64,000 nucleotides of DNA from the NCBI RefSeq assembly GCF_000411295.1, contig NZ_KE150424.1, positions 1 to 64,000 of the forward strand. The letters run 5' to 3'. Both the position numbers and the translations under genes were made by a program. Below are positions 44,595-52,938 of the stretch, piece by piece. The notes beneath the pieces are model-generated. The model made no database searches, was not told the origin of the DNA, and saw only the letters and a program-made list of their open reading frames with translations. The DNA is from Paenisporosarcina sp. HGH0030. GTDB lineage: Bacteria > Bacillota > Bacilli > Bacillales_A > Planococcaceae. How positions within the stretch are numbered: the stretch's first letter is position 1; each line of letters starts with the position of its first letter.

Positions 44595-45047
44595 CTATCG
44601 GCAATAACGCATATTTACAATCTGAACACCAGGTGCAATTTCCATCGTCCGCTCTTGCTGGAACCCCAGCTTTTCATAAAGAGTAACAGCAGGGATATTC
44701 TTCAAACCCGTTGAGACAACAACGTCACGCGAACCCCGTATTTCTTCCACTATGTAATTCACCAGCTGACGTCCAATGCCTTTACGAAAAGAAGCGGGGG
44801 ACACAACCAACCGACAAATATCAACGAAGTCTTCATTTTCTTCATAGGAGAGAACCCCAAGAAGTTGATCATCTTCGTAATAACCGATGAAAATTTCTTT
44901 GCTGTTCACGATATCCTCCGCCGTTTCGGAAAGAGCAGGAATGCCTTGAAATCCGATGAGGTCAGCTTCGATTTGATAAGAAGTGCGTTGGAGCGCAAGT
45001 AGTTCTCTTGCAAACATTGTATTTTTATTGAATAATTCTTTTATCAT
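44595..45047 (-). CDS. GNAT family N-acetyltransferase
   Basis: A 150-residue GNAT protein with VVSPASFRKGIGRQLVNYIV (acetyl-CoA loop) and LYEKLGFQQERTMEIAPG. Substrate unknown. It borders the restriction-modification island. Confidence 0.9.
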   Translation of the reverse strand: MIKELFNKNTMFARELLALQRTSYQIEADLIGFQGIPALSETAEDIVNSKEIFIGYYEDDQLLGVLSYEENEDFVDICRLVVSPASFRKGIGRQLVNYIVEEIRGSRDVVVSTGLKNIPAVTLYEKLGFQQERTMEIAPGVQIVNMRYCR

Positions 45048-45135
45048 AACTGTTCACCTGCTTAGAAAATAATTATAGTTAAAGAAAATTACTTAATAAT
45101 CTATTTCGGAATAATGCATAGAAAAGAGGATTAAA

Positions 45136-45366
45136 ATGACTGAAAAACAATTAGGAGAAATTTTGTCCCAAATGTATATGAGAGCCCCTGAAGGATACAA
45201 AGTAACATTTATCCATTTGTTTGGAATAAAATATGCAGAAGAAATAATAAAAAACAAATTGAGTATTAAAAAGATACTAGAGTACTCAAATGTGAAACCA
45301 TCATTTGTTACGGAAATTAGTAAGGGAATTAAGTTATCTAGATATGTAACTAATACTATTAATTGA
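45136..45366 (+). CDS. small HTH-like protein, possible R-M controller
   Basis: A 76-residue protein: FIHLFGIKYAEEI, IKKILEYSNVKPSFVTEISKG suggest a helix-turn-helix. AGAGGATT precedes the ATG. It is convergent with the R-M operon and as AT-rich as it, so it may belong to the island and act as a regulator. Similar small HTH-like proteins exist in Bacillales; function not established. Confidence 0.6.
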   Translation: MTEKQLGEILSQMYMRAPEGYKVTFIHLFGIKYAEEIIKNKLSIKKILEYSNVKPSFVTEISKGIKLSRYVTNTIN

Positions 45367-45376
45367 TATTACTCAG

Positions 45377-46510
45377 TTATTCTATTTCTAAAAACTCAAG
45401 TTCTTGAGTTATTCCATTAAAAACATACTTAATTAACTTTAGATCTGACCAATGCATAGTTGCAGCAGGACGACGGCCTTTAACAAAGGTGCGTTTCCCT
45501 GCTTCATTTTTCAACCTAACTACTTCTTCTGGAAAATCTTCAGCAACTACAAAGGCTGCAATCATTGAGTAATCTCCGAAACTATATTCTTGATTAATCC
45601 AATCAACATATTTCATAAGTTGATTGATTACTTCTTTATCAGCAACATCCTTCTTAATTTCTATAGTTAAATATTTCGAGATTGTAGTAAATGAAGGAAT
45701 GAATCGATAACCGAAAATATCCATTTTGTCCATGTAATCTACAGGTTTGAAGGGCGAAGCTACCACTTGATGAGATATGTAATCCCACTTGCCGAAAATG
45801 CCGTCAGGCGTTTTTTTAATATAATCTATAATTCCAGCTTCTATAGCCATTTCATGCCTAATTTTTGATTTAGTAGCAGCGAGACTTAGAATGTTTTTTG
45901 TATTTACTTTATAGTCTTCATTAGTAATCGATTTAATCCGGTTATGTAATTTATCTGAACGTGGAAAAACATTTTGAGGATTTGATATTTCATTTTCATT
46001 TGATTTCAAAATAACATCGATTAATGCTTTATTCTCCACATCATCTATTTTAATAAAAGACAATTTCCATAAAACACGTAACATTTTAAAAGCGCCTGGG
46101 TTAGATGCTAAAACATCGTCCATATCAATTCCATTTTGAAAAAAGTGTGGAGCATTTTCAAAAGTACATAAAAATCGATTTCCTAGGTTAAATGATGTCT
46201 TATTTAAAATCATTTTATTTTTTAGTTTCGAGTAACTCTCGGTCAATGGAATATCTGCACCGGGAAAATTTAAGTGTTTACAGTCGTTGTTAATGTTGAT
46301 TAGTCGACCGATTCCATAAATCTTTCTTTTAATAAAAAAATAAACATTATCTCCCTCGGTCATCGATAAATAGTCAGCAAATGTACCTTCGTGAGGAGCT
46401 AACCAATTATTATTTTTCGAAGGGACATTTAAATTTGTACTATAAACTCCATTTAAAACAATTTCGTTTAAAGAATCGACATTATCGAGAGTAAATATAT
46501 ATCCTGCCAT
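45377..46510 (-). CDS. EVE/PUA-like plus NucS-type PD-(D/E)XK nuclease, R-M accessory
   Basis: A 377-residue protein I do not recognise as a named family. The N-terminal ~90 residues (AGYIFTLDN, FADYLSMTEGDNVYFFIKRK, YGIGRLI) look like an EVE/PUA-type barrel. The C-terminal third has the PD-(D/E)XK pattern of DUF91/NucS: Asp264 (KMDIFG), Glu284-X-Lys286 (TIEIKK) and Gln297-to-Tyr301 (NQLMKYVDWI). ATG 46510 follows AGGGGTGG; GTG three codons earlier overlaps the ribosome site. It lies 11 bases after the restriction gene, so is surely cotranscribed. Possible roles are listed under findings. Confidence 0.7.
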   Translation of the reverse strand: MAGYIFTLDNVDSLNEIVLNGVYSTNLNVPSKNNNWLAPHEGTFADYLSMTEGDNVYFFIKRKIYGIGRLININNDCKHLNFPGADIPLTESYSKLKNKMILNKTSFNLGNRFLCTFENAPHFFQNGIDMDDVLASNPGAFKMLRVLWKLSFIKIDDVENKALIDVILKSNENEISNPQNVFPRSDKLHNRIKSITNEDYKVNTKNILSLAATKSKIRHEMAIEAGIIDYIKKTPDGIFGKWDYISHQVVASPFKPVDYMDKMDIFGYRFIPSFTTISKYLTIEIKKDVADKEVINQLMKYVDWINQEYSFGDYSMIAAFVVAEDFPEEVVRLKNEAGKRTFVKGRRPAATMHWSDLKLIKYVFNGITQELEFLEIE

Positions 46511-46521
46511 GTATTCCACCC

Positions 46522-47901
46522 CTAGAAAGTTATTAAGTTTGCAACGTATTCTTTATCCAACCAAAATGCCTGCTTAGCAATCATCTGTCCATCAGGAAGT
46601 AGTGTTTTATCTTGACCATTCTTCCCTTTAGGACGAATATGGCACAGACCATTTGATTCGGGTGAAGGCAAATCATTTTTTGCAACGATTTTCTTCCCTT
46701 TTTGAATCATTTCAATATGTACACCTTCTAACAATTGTTGTTGGAGATTTTGATGAAAATCTCTCAATCGATTTTCAATTTCATGAAGTGGCATGTTCCA
46801 TAGTTGCACGCCTTTAAAAAATAACTCCCGGTTTTTATTCTCTCTTTCTGTTTCTCTGAATTCAAAAACAACAAATAAAAATTTGGTCTGCTCAAAATGA
46901 TTTTTAAGCCAACTTTCATCCCAATCTTCTTTTGCCCATTCCATAAAATTCACATTTTTAAATGACATGTGTTCACGGGGGATTCCTGAGGGTTCGAGTC
47001 GTATGGTTTTGAACTGTATGTTTGCTTTTGAAAATTCTTCTATGTCATCAAGTTTTGTTCCCTTAATGCCAAGTAAGGCACTAACAAAATCGGGTACAAA
47101 ACTTTTCGATTTATTTATCGTGATGCCATTTTCTAAAGCGATTTGTGAGAGGGTTTTACCAATGTAAGGTGAAAAGCGATCTTGAAGAATTTCTTCAAGT
47201 GTTTTTCTTTCCAATTCTTGGCTATTTGTAAATGAAACTAAGTCATCATTGGATAATAATTTTCTGGCAACACCCGTTATGTAACTTGCTTTTAAACTAT
47301 AAGCTCTTTGCATCGCAAGAAGGGGACTAAAAGGTTGCGTTCTTAAGGATTCTTTATTTTTCCCTTTAGTGCATGCACCTAAGTATATGGTGTCAGCCTC
47401 TGAGAGCTCATGAGCTTTACCGGATTTGATTTTATCGGTAATAAATTTCCAATCGTTCTTAATGATTTGTAAATCTTCTTCACTAAAAGTCAAAAGATGA
47501 CTTTTAAGAACTTGATACTCAGATCGGTGAACTTCAGGAATCCAATGATAGAACATAAGGAGAATCGATTGGTTCTTTGTCCAAAAACTCGATGTTTCAA
47601 ATGTGGTGAGGACTTCTTTATGGTAGTTAATAATATTTAAGACCAATCGTTCTTTAGCAGATATGGTTTTATTTTTGTTTAGTTTCAGTGGAGTAACTTT
47701 TAATTCAATGCCTAAATCTGCAAAATCAGCCTCTGACTTGGAATTTACTTCATACCCAAAAAAACTCTCTTCAATAATCTGGCCGAGCTGTCCTTTTGAT
47801 TTTGGATTTGTAATTCTTCCAGTTAAGTCAATCTCACCAAATGTTTTTCCCTCAGCTTGTTTTGCTTTATAAAGTAATGCTTCCTCTGTCTTATAAATCA
47901 T
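46522..47901 (-). CDS. Sau3AI-family type II restriction endonuclease
   Basis: A 459-residue MutH-fold endonuclease. Near the N-terminus NPKSKGQLGQIIEESFFGYE and EADFADLGIELKVTPL give Glu45 and Asp59-Glu66-X-Lys68, the same spacing as MutH (D-X6-E-X-K). A second, related domain begins near 235 (IGKTLSQIALENGITINKSK) but its strand IQFKTIRL lacks the acidic residue, as in the allosteric C-terminal domain of Sau3AI. Expected cleavage at GATC. It follows the methyltransferase by 75 bases. Confidence 0.9.
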   Translation of the reverse strand: MIYKTEEALLYKAKQAEGKTFGEIDLTGRITNPKSKGQLGQIIEESFFGYEVNSKSEADFADLGIELKVTPLKLNKNKTISAKERLVLNIINYHKEVLTTFETSSFWTKNQSILLMFYHWIPEVHRSEYQVLKSHLLTFSEEDLQIIKNDWKFITDKIKSGKAHELSEADTIYLGACTKGKNKESLRTQPFSPLLAMQRAYSLKASYITGVARKLLSNDDLVSFTNSQELERKTLEEILQDRFSPYIGKTLSQIALENGITINKSKSFVPDFVSALLGIKGTKLDDIEEFSKANIQFKTIRLEPSGIPREHMSFKNVNFMEWAKEDWDESWLKNHFEQTKFLFVVFEFRETERENKNRELFFKGVQLWNMPLHEIENRLRDFHQNLQQQLLEGVHIEMIQKGKKIVAKNDLPSPESNGLCHIRPKGKNGQDKTLLPDGQMIAKQAFWLDKEYVANLITF

Positions 47902-47976
47902 TGATGTAACCCCCTAAAGCAATTAAATACATTATTTGGATTTTACCATATAAAGAAAAAAGCCGATACGATAGTA

Positions 47977-49236
47977 TCAGCTTTGTAAAGACAGTTCCAA
48001 TTGAACGTCTGTAAGTATATTTGTTTTTTCTATTTCTTCGATTCGTTTACCCATTCTTTCAATGAGACCAACAACCAGTGCATTTCCCATACAAAAATAT
48101 CTCATACGATCAGACATAGTATTTGTCCAATTATCATCAAATCCATTGAGTCGTTCACATTCTAAAGGGGTCAAGAATCGTTTTCGACCATTAACTTCTA
48201 CGATGTGAGTGCTTCGATTCGTAGAACCTTCACTAGTTAGCATGGTTCTGCCAGGCTTGTCCAAATCATCCGTAGGAGACATTCCACCTTCGGAAAAGCT
48301 ATAAACATGTCCATCAGCGGTAGTTCGTTCAATTTTTTTAGGACCACGAAGGTAGGCAAATTTCTCACTTGTCGCGTCAGACAGGTAGAACTTTTCATCA
48401 ACTTCAGATTCATCGATAAGAATTTCCCGCAAAGTTACCGATTTTTCTTCTTCAGGAATCACTTGTGTAGTGAAAACTTCTCCATTCTTCATGTAACCCG
48501 CAGTGTGGAACCCAAATGAGAAACTCTCTGATATTGAAACAATGTCAGTTGGAAGGGTTACAGAAGTAATTCTGTCTTTATATGGTTCGTATTCGACTGG
48601 AAAAGGTTTTGCAAAGAAGCCTTCTTTAAAGACAATTTGGTCTTCGGAATGAGTGCTTTGAGCTTTTTCAAAAGCAATCCCATTTTTATATGCAAAGATG
48701 AAAACACGTCTTCTTCTTTGAGCGAATCCATAATCGGCTGCATTAATGACACGCCACTCAACCGAGTAATCTAAGTCTCGGAATGTAGCTAACATTACGG
48801 CAAAATCTCGACCTCGTTGCGATGAAGGGGATTTTAATAGACGGTCTACGTTTTCTAATAGAACATACTTTGGTTGTGTATTCTCGATTATTCGTTTAAT
48901 TTCCCAAAATAAGACGCCTTTTTTACCGTGGAGGCCTTGCTCCCCTGAGAGAGAGCGGGCAACGGAATAGTCTTGGCACGGAAAACCACCAACAACCAGA
49001 CTTGGTTCTAAGTCGACAAAAGTTTCATTTGAAACTGTAGTTATATCTTCATTGGAATGTATTCCAGTACTGAAATTTTTCACATAACAATCGAAAGCAT
49101 CTTGTGCTTTTCGAGAAGGTTCCCATTGGTTCCCCCAAACAACTTCAAATAAATCAGGGTTCGCTTTCTCAAGACCCAAACGGAAGCCACCGACACCAGC
49201 AAATAATTCAATTACTTTTAATTTAGAATCTTGCAT
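47977..49236 (-). CDS. C5-cytosine DNA methyltransferase (M.Sau3AI-like)
   Basis: A 419-residue enzyme with motif I ELFAGVGGFRLGL, motif IV GGFPCQDYS (catalytic Cys), motif VI ENVDRLL, motif VIII QRRRRVF, a target-recognition region (about 250-345) and motifs IX-X ending in MGNALVVGLIERMG. It protects the host from the adjacent endonuclease, presumably as GAT-m5C. ATG 49236 follows AAGGGTG; a longer frame to 49284 lacks a site. First gene of the operon. Confidence 0.93.
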   Translation of the reverse strand: MQDSKLKVIELFAGVGGFRLGLEKANPDLFEVVWGNQWEPSRKAQDAFDCYVKNFSTGIHSNEDITTVSNETFVDLEPSLVVGGFPCQDYSVARSLSGEQGLHGKKGVLFWEIKRIIENTQPKYVLLENVDRLLKSPSSQRGRDFAVMLATFRDLDYSVEWRVINAADYGFAQRRRRVFIFAYKNGIAFEKAQSTHSEDQIVFKEGFFAKPFPVEYEPYKDRITSVTLPTDIVSISESFSFGFHTAGYMKNGEVFTTQVIPEEEKSVTLREILIDESEVDEKFYLSDATSEKFAYLRGPKKIERTTADGHVYSFSEGGMSPTDDLDKPGRTMLTSEGSTNRSTHIVEVNGRKRFLTPLECERLNGFDDNWTNTMSDRMRYFCMGNALVVGLIERMGKRIEEIEKTNILTDVQLELSLQS

Positions 49237-49461
49237 ATACGAACACCCTTTCGCTTTTTCTTTATTATACAACATTTTAACCAAAAGATCAAGATCAAAA
49301 CGTCACGTTATAACATATTTTTTATAGGAACTAGAAAAAATATTATTTACTATAGAAAAGATAGAGACCTCTATATTTTCAGAATTTTCCCTATAATGAT
49401 TGTGGATAATCTGATATCCTTTTAATAAAGCTTTTTTTGCATTTAAATAAAGGAGTTTCGA

Positions 49462-50061
49462 ATGTCCAAACTTCTATTAACTTCAACAGGCTTTTTCCAT
49501 CAAAAAGTCCGAGAACAATTCAATGCACTAATTTCTAATAGAAAGTTCGCAGTCATTATAACGACGGCATCAGCACAAAAAGAATTGAATCCATTTGTCA
49601 TTCAAGCACGCGTTGATTTGCTCGGTATGGGAATTGAACAAGTAACTTTTTTGGATGTAGAAAGGGAGCCAATAGATTGTTTGCAAGCTGCAGATGTTAT
49701 TTATCTAAATGGCGGAAACCCTTTTAGATTGTTGCACGCTCTCAGGGAGAGTGGAGCAGAGAAGCTACTTCAAAAGAGGTCGAAAGAAGATAGTGTCATT
49801 GTGGGCGTAAGTGCTGGGGCAGTGGTGCTCGGCGCATCTATTCGAATTATTGATTGGTTCAGTCCATCATTGAATACGATGAATTTGAAAAATTTCAAGG
49901 GGTGCGAGCTATATAAATCCTCACTGTTTCCTCATGCGGACCGCATAGATCTGTTCCCAGGTACGACTCCCATTGAAGAAAGAATTCAAGCGTTTGAGGA
50001 ATCGTCAGGTGAGCACGTATTGCGTTTGGAGGATAATGAGTTCAAAATACTGAAAATCTAG
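49462..50061 (+). CDS. peptidase S51 (peptidase E-like) family protein
   Basis: A 199-residue class I glutamine-amidotransferase-fold protein with VGVSAGAVVLG (nucleophile Ser) and FPHADRIDLFPG (His). Peptidase E cuts Asp-X dipeptides; Firmicute members such as YgaJ are little studied. AAAGGAG precedes the ATG. The R-M island ends before it. Confidence 0.85.
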   Translation: MSKLLLTSTGFFHQKVREQFNALISNRKFAVIITTASAQKELNPFVIQARVDLLGMGIEQVTFLDVEREPIDCLQAADVIYLNGGNPFRLLHALRESGAEKLLQKRSKEDSVIVGVSAGAVVLGASIRIIDWFSPSLNTMNLKNFKGCELYKSSLFPHADRIDLFPGTTPIEERIQAFEESSGEHVLRLEDNEFKILKI

Positions 50062-50151
50062 CCATTAAGAGGTGCCAATTATGTTGTTTTACAATTGATA
50101 AAGAAAGAACAACTCCAATAAATACAAATATGGATAGGGGTAGTTCGAAAT

Positions 50152-50556
50152 ATGATTTATACAACATCTATTAAAAATATAACAAAAGATCAATTGAACG
50201 GATTTTTTGTTGGGTGGCCAAACCCACCCTCGTCTGAAGTCCATCTTAAATTACTGGAGAAAAGCTCACATGTGGTATTGGCAATTGCTCAAGAGTCCAA
50301 ACAAGTCATCGGGTTCATCACAGCGAACAGTGATGATGTATTGTCTGCTTATATACCGTTTTTGGAAGTTTTGCCAGCTTATCAAGGACAAGGTATTGGT
50401 AAACAACTTGTCAAAGAAATGTTTAACGTATTGAGTGATATTTATATGATTGATTTGATGTGTGACGAAGACTTGATGGGATACTATGAAAAATTAGGAA
50501 TGCAACAAGCACATGGAATGATACGAAGAAATTATTCAAAACAATCTGGTTTATAA
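50152..50556 (+). CDS. GNAT family N-acetyltransferase
   Basis: A 134-residue GNAT protein with the acetyl-CoA loop LPAYQGQGIGKQLVKEM and YYEKLGMQQAHGM. Starts ATG 50152 after a weak GGGG site. Substrate unknown. Confidence 0.9.
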   Translation: MIYTTSIKNITKDQLNGFFVGWPNPPSSEVHLKLLEKSSHVVLAIAQESKQVIGFITANSDDVLSAYIPFLEVLPAYQGQGIGKQLVKEMFNVLSDIYMIDLMCDEDLMGYYEKLGMQQAHGMIRRNYSKQSGL

Positions 50557-50568
50557 GGGGGGAACCTA

Positions 50569-50838
50569 ATGGAGTTCGATACGTTGAAGTGGGTGTTATT
50601 AGGCATTTGCGCATTGTTGTTTGCAATTAAATTTTACATAAAACGAGAGTCGCTCCTTTGGGGCTTCATTTTTTATGTAGGTGTGTTCACATCAATGTCC
50701 TATTATGTATATTTCAATGACTGGGGACAGGGGTGGAAGATTGGATTTTTGTTAATCGCATCATTTGTTTTCTGGCAACTTCTATTTAAAGAAATTGCTC
50801 AGTTCCGTCGTTTACGAACAGTCCGAACCCAAAAATGA
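50569..50838 (+). CDS. hypothetical three-span membrane protein
   Basis: An 89-residue protein with hydrophobic segments at about 7-22, 30-46 and 57-73, and a basic tail. GGGGGG precedes the ATG, 12 bases after the acetyltransferase stop, so they form a two-gene unit. No family recognised. Confidence 0.75.
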   Translation: MEFDTLKWVLLGICALLFAIKFYIKRESLLWGFIFYVGVFTSMSYYVYFNDWGQGWKIGFLLIASFVFWQLLFKEIAQFRRLRTVRTQK

Positions 50839-50848
50839 ATGAAGCAGG

Positions 50849-50885
50849 AATCGGCCGAAATTGTATCTTCGGCCGATTATTTTAT
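50849..50885 (+). terminator. terminator after membrane protein gene
   Basis: AATCGGCCGAA and TTCGGCCGATT pair over 8 bases and are followed by ATTTTATT. Confidence 0.9.
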
Positions 50886-50938
50886 TTATAGAGAGTGCCG
50901 AGTCTTTAGTTACCCAAACGAACAACTACGTTAACTTT

Positions 50939-50969
50939 TAACCCCCATGTCCAGGACGCATGGGGGTTT
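50939..50969. terminator. hairpin, possible second terminator
   Basis: AACCCCCATG and CATGGGGGTT form a 10-bp stem over 9 bases, but only a short T run follows. It lies in the leader of the DUF4349 gene. Confidence 0.5.
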
Positions 50970-51058
50970 GTGATGTGTTTTAAAATATATTCAGAAAATT
51001 GTAACATTTTTCCTGCCCGTCTCGTCATAAATACTATAGAGATAGGGGGCAGTCGAAG

Positions 51059-51964
51059 ATGAGGAAGAGGATTTTATTCATACTACTTTCGAGCTTGTTG
51101 GTTTTGTTAGCTGCGTGTAGTGGGGGCGAGGAGAAGGCTGAAAGTTCCGAGGACAAAGCGCTTGCACCGCAGTCAGATTCCAATGAAGTAGCTACGGAAG
51201 AATCTGAGGAATTAGCTAACAATTCAAGTTCAGGTGAAGCCAAGAAAACAGCACCTACTGTTGCAGTGGAAAGAATGATCATTCATAAGGCGATATTAAG
51301 TGTGAACGTCAAAGAATTGGATAAAGCACAAAGTAATATTCAGAAGAAAGTCGAGCAATTTGGTGGCTATATCGTGGAGTCAAACGTCTACCAAGAAGAC
51401 GAACAGACGAGCAGCGGCAAAATGATTGTAAGGGTCCCAGAAGAGAACTTTGAAAAGTTTCTATTAGAAGCTGAAGGAGAAGCGGCAAAAGTGTTGGAAC
51501 GCAATGTGACGGGTCAGGATGTCACAGAGCAATACGTGGACCTCGAATCACGAGTGAAATCAAAACGAGCGGTTGAAGAACGCTTACTGGAATTCATGAG
51601 CAAAGCACAGAAAACCGAGGACTTGCTGAAAATCTCTGCGGATTTAGCACAGGTTCAAGAGGAGATTGAAGTGATGGTCGGTAAGATGAAGTATCTTGAA
51701 AACCAGACGTCGTTTTCGACGATTGAAATCACAATGTATGAAAATCGTGTGGTTGTTCCTGAGATAGACAGCAAAGAACTCAATACATGGGAAAAAACAA
51801 AAAAACAATTCGCGACAAGCATGAATTCCTTACTTTCGGCATTCTCTGCATTGATTGTATTCTTCGTTGGTAACTTACCAGTTCTCGTTATTTTGACAGC
51901 CATTGGAATATTGGTCTATTTCGTCATTAAAAGAAGGCTTCGGAATGAACAGAAAAAAGGATGA
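51059..51964 (+). CDS. DUF4349 lipoprotein
   Basis: A 301-residue lipoprotein: lipobox LAAC (Cys20), acidic linker, then DUF4349 (about 75-290): IIHKAILSVNVKELDKAQSN, FGGYIVESN, GKMIVRVPEENFEKFL, a coiled coil, and a C-terminal membrane helix. Function unknown. It overlaps the next frame and is probably cotranscribed with it. Confidence 0.9.
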   Translation: MRKRILFILLSSLLVLLAACSGGEEKAESSEDKALAPQSDSNEVATEESEELANNSSSGEAKKTAPTVAVERMIIHKAILSVNVKELDKAQSNIQKKVEQFGGYIVESNVYQEDEQTSSGKMIVRVPEENFEKFLLEAEGEAAKVLERNVTGQDVTEQYVDLESRVKSKRAVEERLLEFMSKAQKTEDLLKISADLAQVQEEIEVMVGKMKYLENQTSFSTIEITMYENRVVVPEIDSKELNTWEKTKKQFATSMNSLLSAFSALIVFFVGNLPVLVILTAIGILVYFVIKRRLRNEQKKG

Positions 51965-51981
51965 AGGTAAGGAGACGGACC

Positions 51982-52566
51982 ATGAGGAAAAAAATTCTTG
52001 TGACAATGATGTTAAGTGTCGTCTTTAGTTTGTTCAGCTTGTCCATCGTTCCGAAAACCAGTTACGCATGTTCCTGTGCTCAGCCTCCATCAGTAGAAGA
52101 TGAGTTGGAACGCTCACAAGCCGTTTTTTCAGGTAAAGTATTGGAAGTGAAAGAACAAAAAAACTTTAAGGGGTATGTGAAGAAAAGAGTATTAATTGAG
52201 GTATCAGAAACCTGGAAAGGCGTATCTGAGTCTCAAGTAATTATTACCACGGGAAGTGGTGGGGGTGATTGCGGCTATGAATTCCAGGTGGGTCAGGAAT
52301 ATTTAGTGTATGTCACTGAGTCTACGATGTATGGAAATAAAGCAGAGCTCGTAACGGTCATCTGTGATCGAACAACAGGGTTAAGTGCTGCACAGGAAGA
52401 CTTGACCGTTCTCGGAGAAGGAAAAGAACCGACTGAACAAGTGGATTTAGTTGCAGAACAAGCGGGGATTGATGTTGCCGAATCGAATGCAATGATTGCT
52501 GTTATTATTGCTGTCGGCATTGTTCTTTTAAGTTGCATCGTTTGGAAGAGGTTTAAGAAACGGTAA
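51982..52566 (+). CDS. secreted NTR/TIMP-like membrane-anchored protein
   Basis: A 194-residue protein: signal peptide ending TSYA, then the N-terminal Cys motif CSCAQPPSVEDELERSQAVF typical of TIMP/netrin-like (NTR) domains in Bacilli, paired Cys at GGGDCGYEF and VICDRTTG, and a C-terminal membrane helix with a basic tail. ATG 51982 follows GGAG by seven bases; longer frames to 51961 lack a site. The target is unknown. Confidence 0.88.
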   Translation: MRKKILVTMMLSVVFSLFSLSIVPKTSYACSCAQPPSVEDELERSQAVFSGKVLEVKEQKNFKGYVKKRVLIEVSETWKGVSESQVIITTGSGGGDCGYEFQVGQEYLVYVTESTMYGNKAELVTVICDRTTGLSAAQEDLTVLGEGKEPTEQVDLVAEQAGIDVAESNAMIAVIIAVGIVLLSCIVWKRFKKR

Positions 52567-52641
52567 TTCAACAAGAACCTCGTGAAAATCATATGCATAT
52601 TAAAATGATGGAAATTTTTCTATGCTTTATTTTTGATAGAT

Positions 52642-52681
52642 GAAAAAAAGGGTTTTTGACCACAACGTCAAAAACTCTTTT
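52642..52681. terminator. terminator between NTR-like gene and small minus gene
   Basis: AAAGGGTTTTTGAC and GTCAAAAACTCTTT pair over 6 bases; T tracts lie on both sides. On the minus strand it overlaps the last codons of the 56-residue gene. Confidence 0.8.
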
Positions 52682-52838
52682 CCTTTTTCAACTGTATATC
52701 TTTTAACAGCGAGATGATTGCCTTGTTTTGTTCAACCTGCACGTCCGTATTGTTTTTAATGAGTCTAATCCATCGGACGACGAGGGCTCCAATGACAAGT
52801 AGGAATCCATACATAACCAACCACTCCAAATTATCCAT
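52668..52838 (-). CDS. small membrane protein, 56 residues
   Basis: A minus-strand frame starts MDNLEWLVMYGFLLVIGALV and continues with a basic/amphipathic helix KAIISLLKDIQLKKEK. GGAGGTAG precedes the ATG. One membrane span followed by a coiled segment. No known family, but start site and terminator are good. Confidence 0.7.
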   Translation of the reverse strand: MDNLEWLVMYGFLLVIGALVVRWIRLIKNNTDVQVEQNKAIISLLKDIQLKKEKSF

Positions 52839-52859
52839 TAGTCTACCTCCATCACTTAA

Positions 52860-52910
52860 TTATGCAATCCCTAAAAAGTGTTCCAAAAAAGATCGGAAGT
52901 CATTATTCAT
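52860..52910 (-). CDS. possible 16-residue leader peptide
   Basis: A minus-strand frame MNNDFRSFLEHFLGIA follows GAGGTGAACCAAT closely and ends 21 bases before the next ATG. It may be a small peptide or a leader of the 56-residue gene. Tentative. Confidence 0.35.
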   Translation of the reverse strand: MNNDFRSFLEHFLGIA

Positions 52911-52938
52911 ATTGGTTCACCTCATGTTTTATCTTTAT

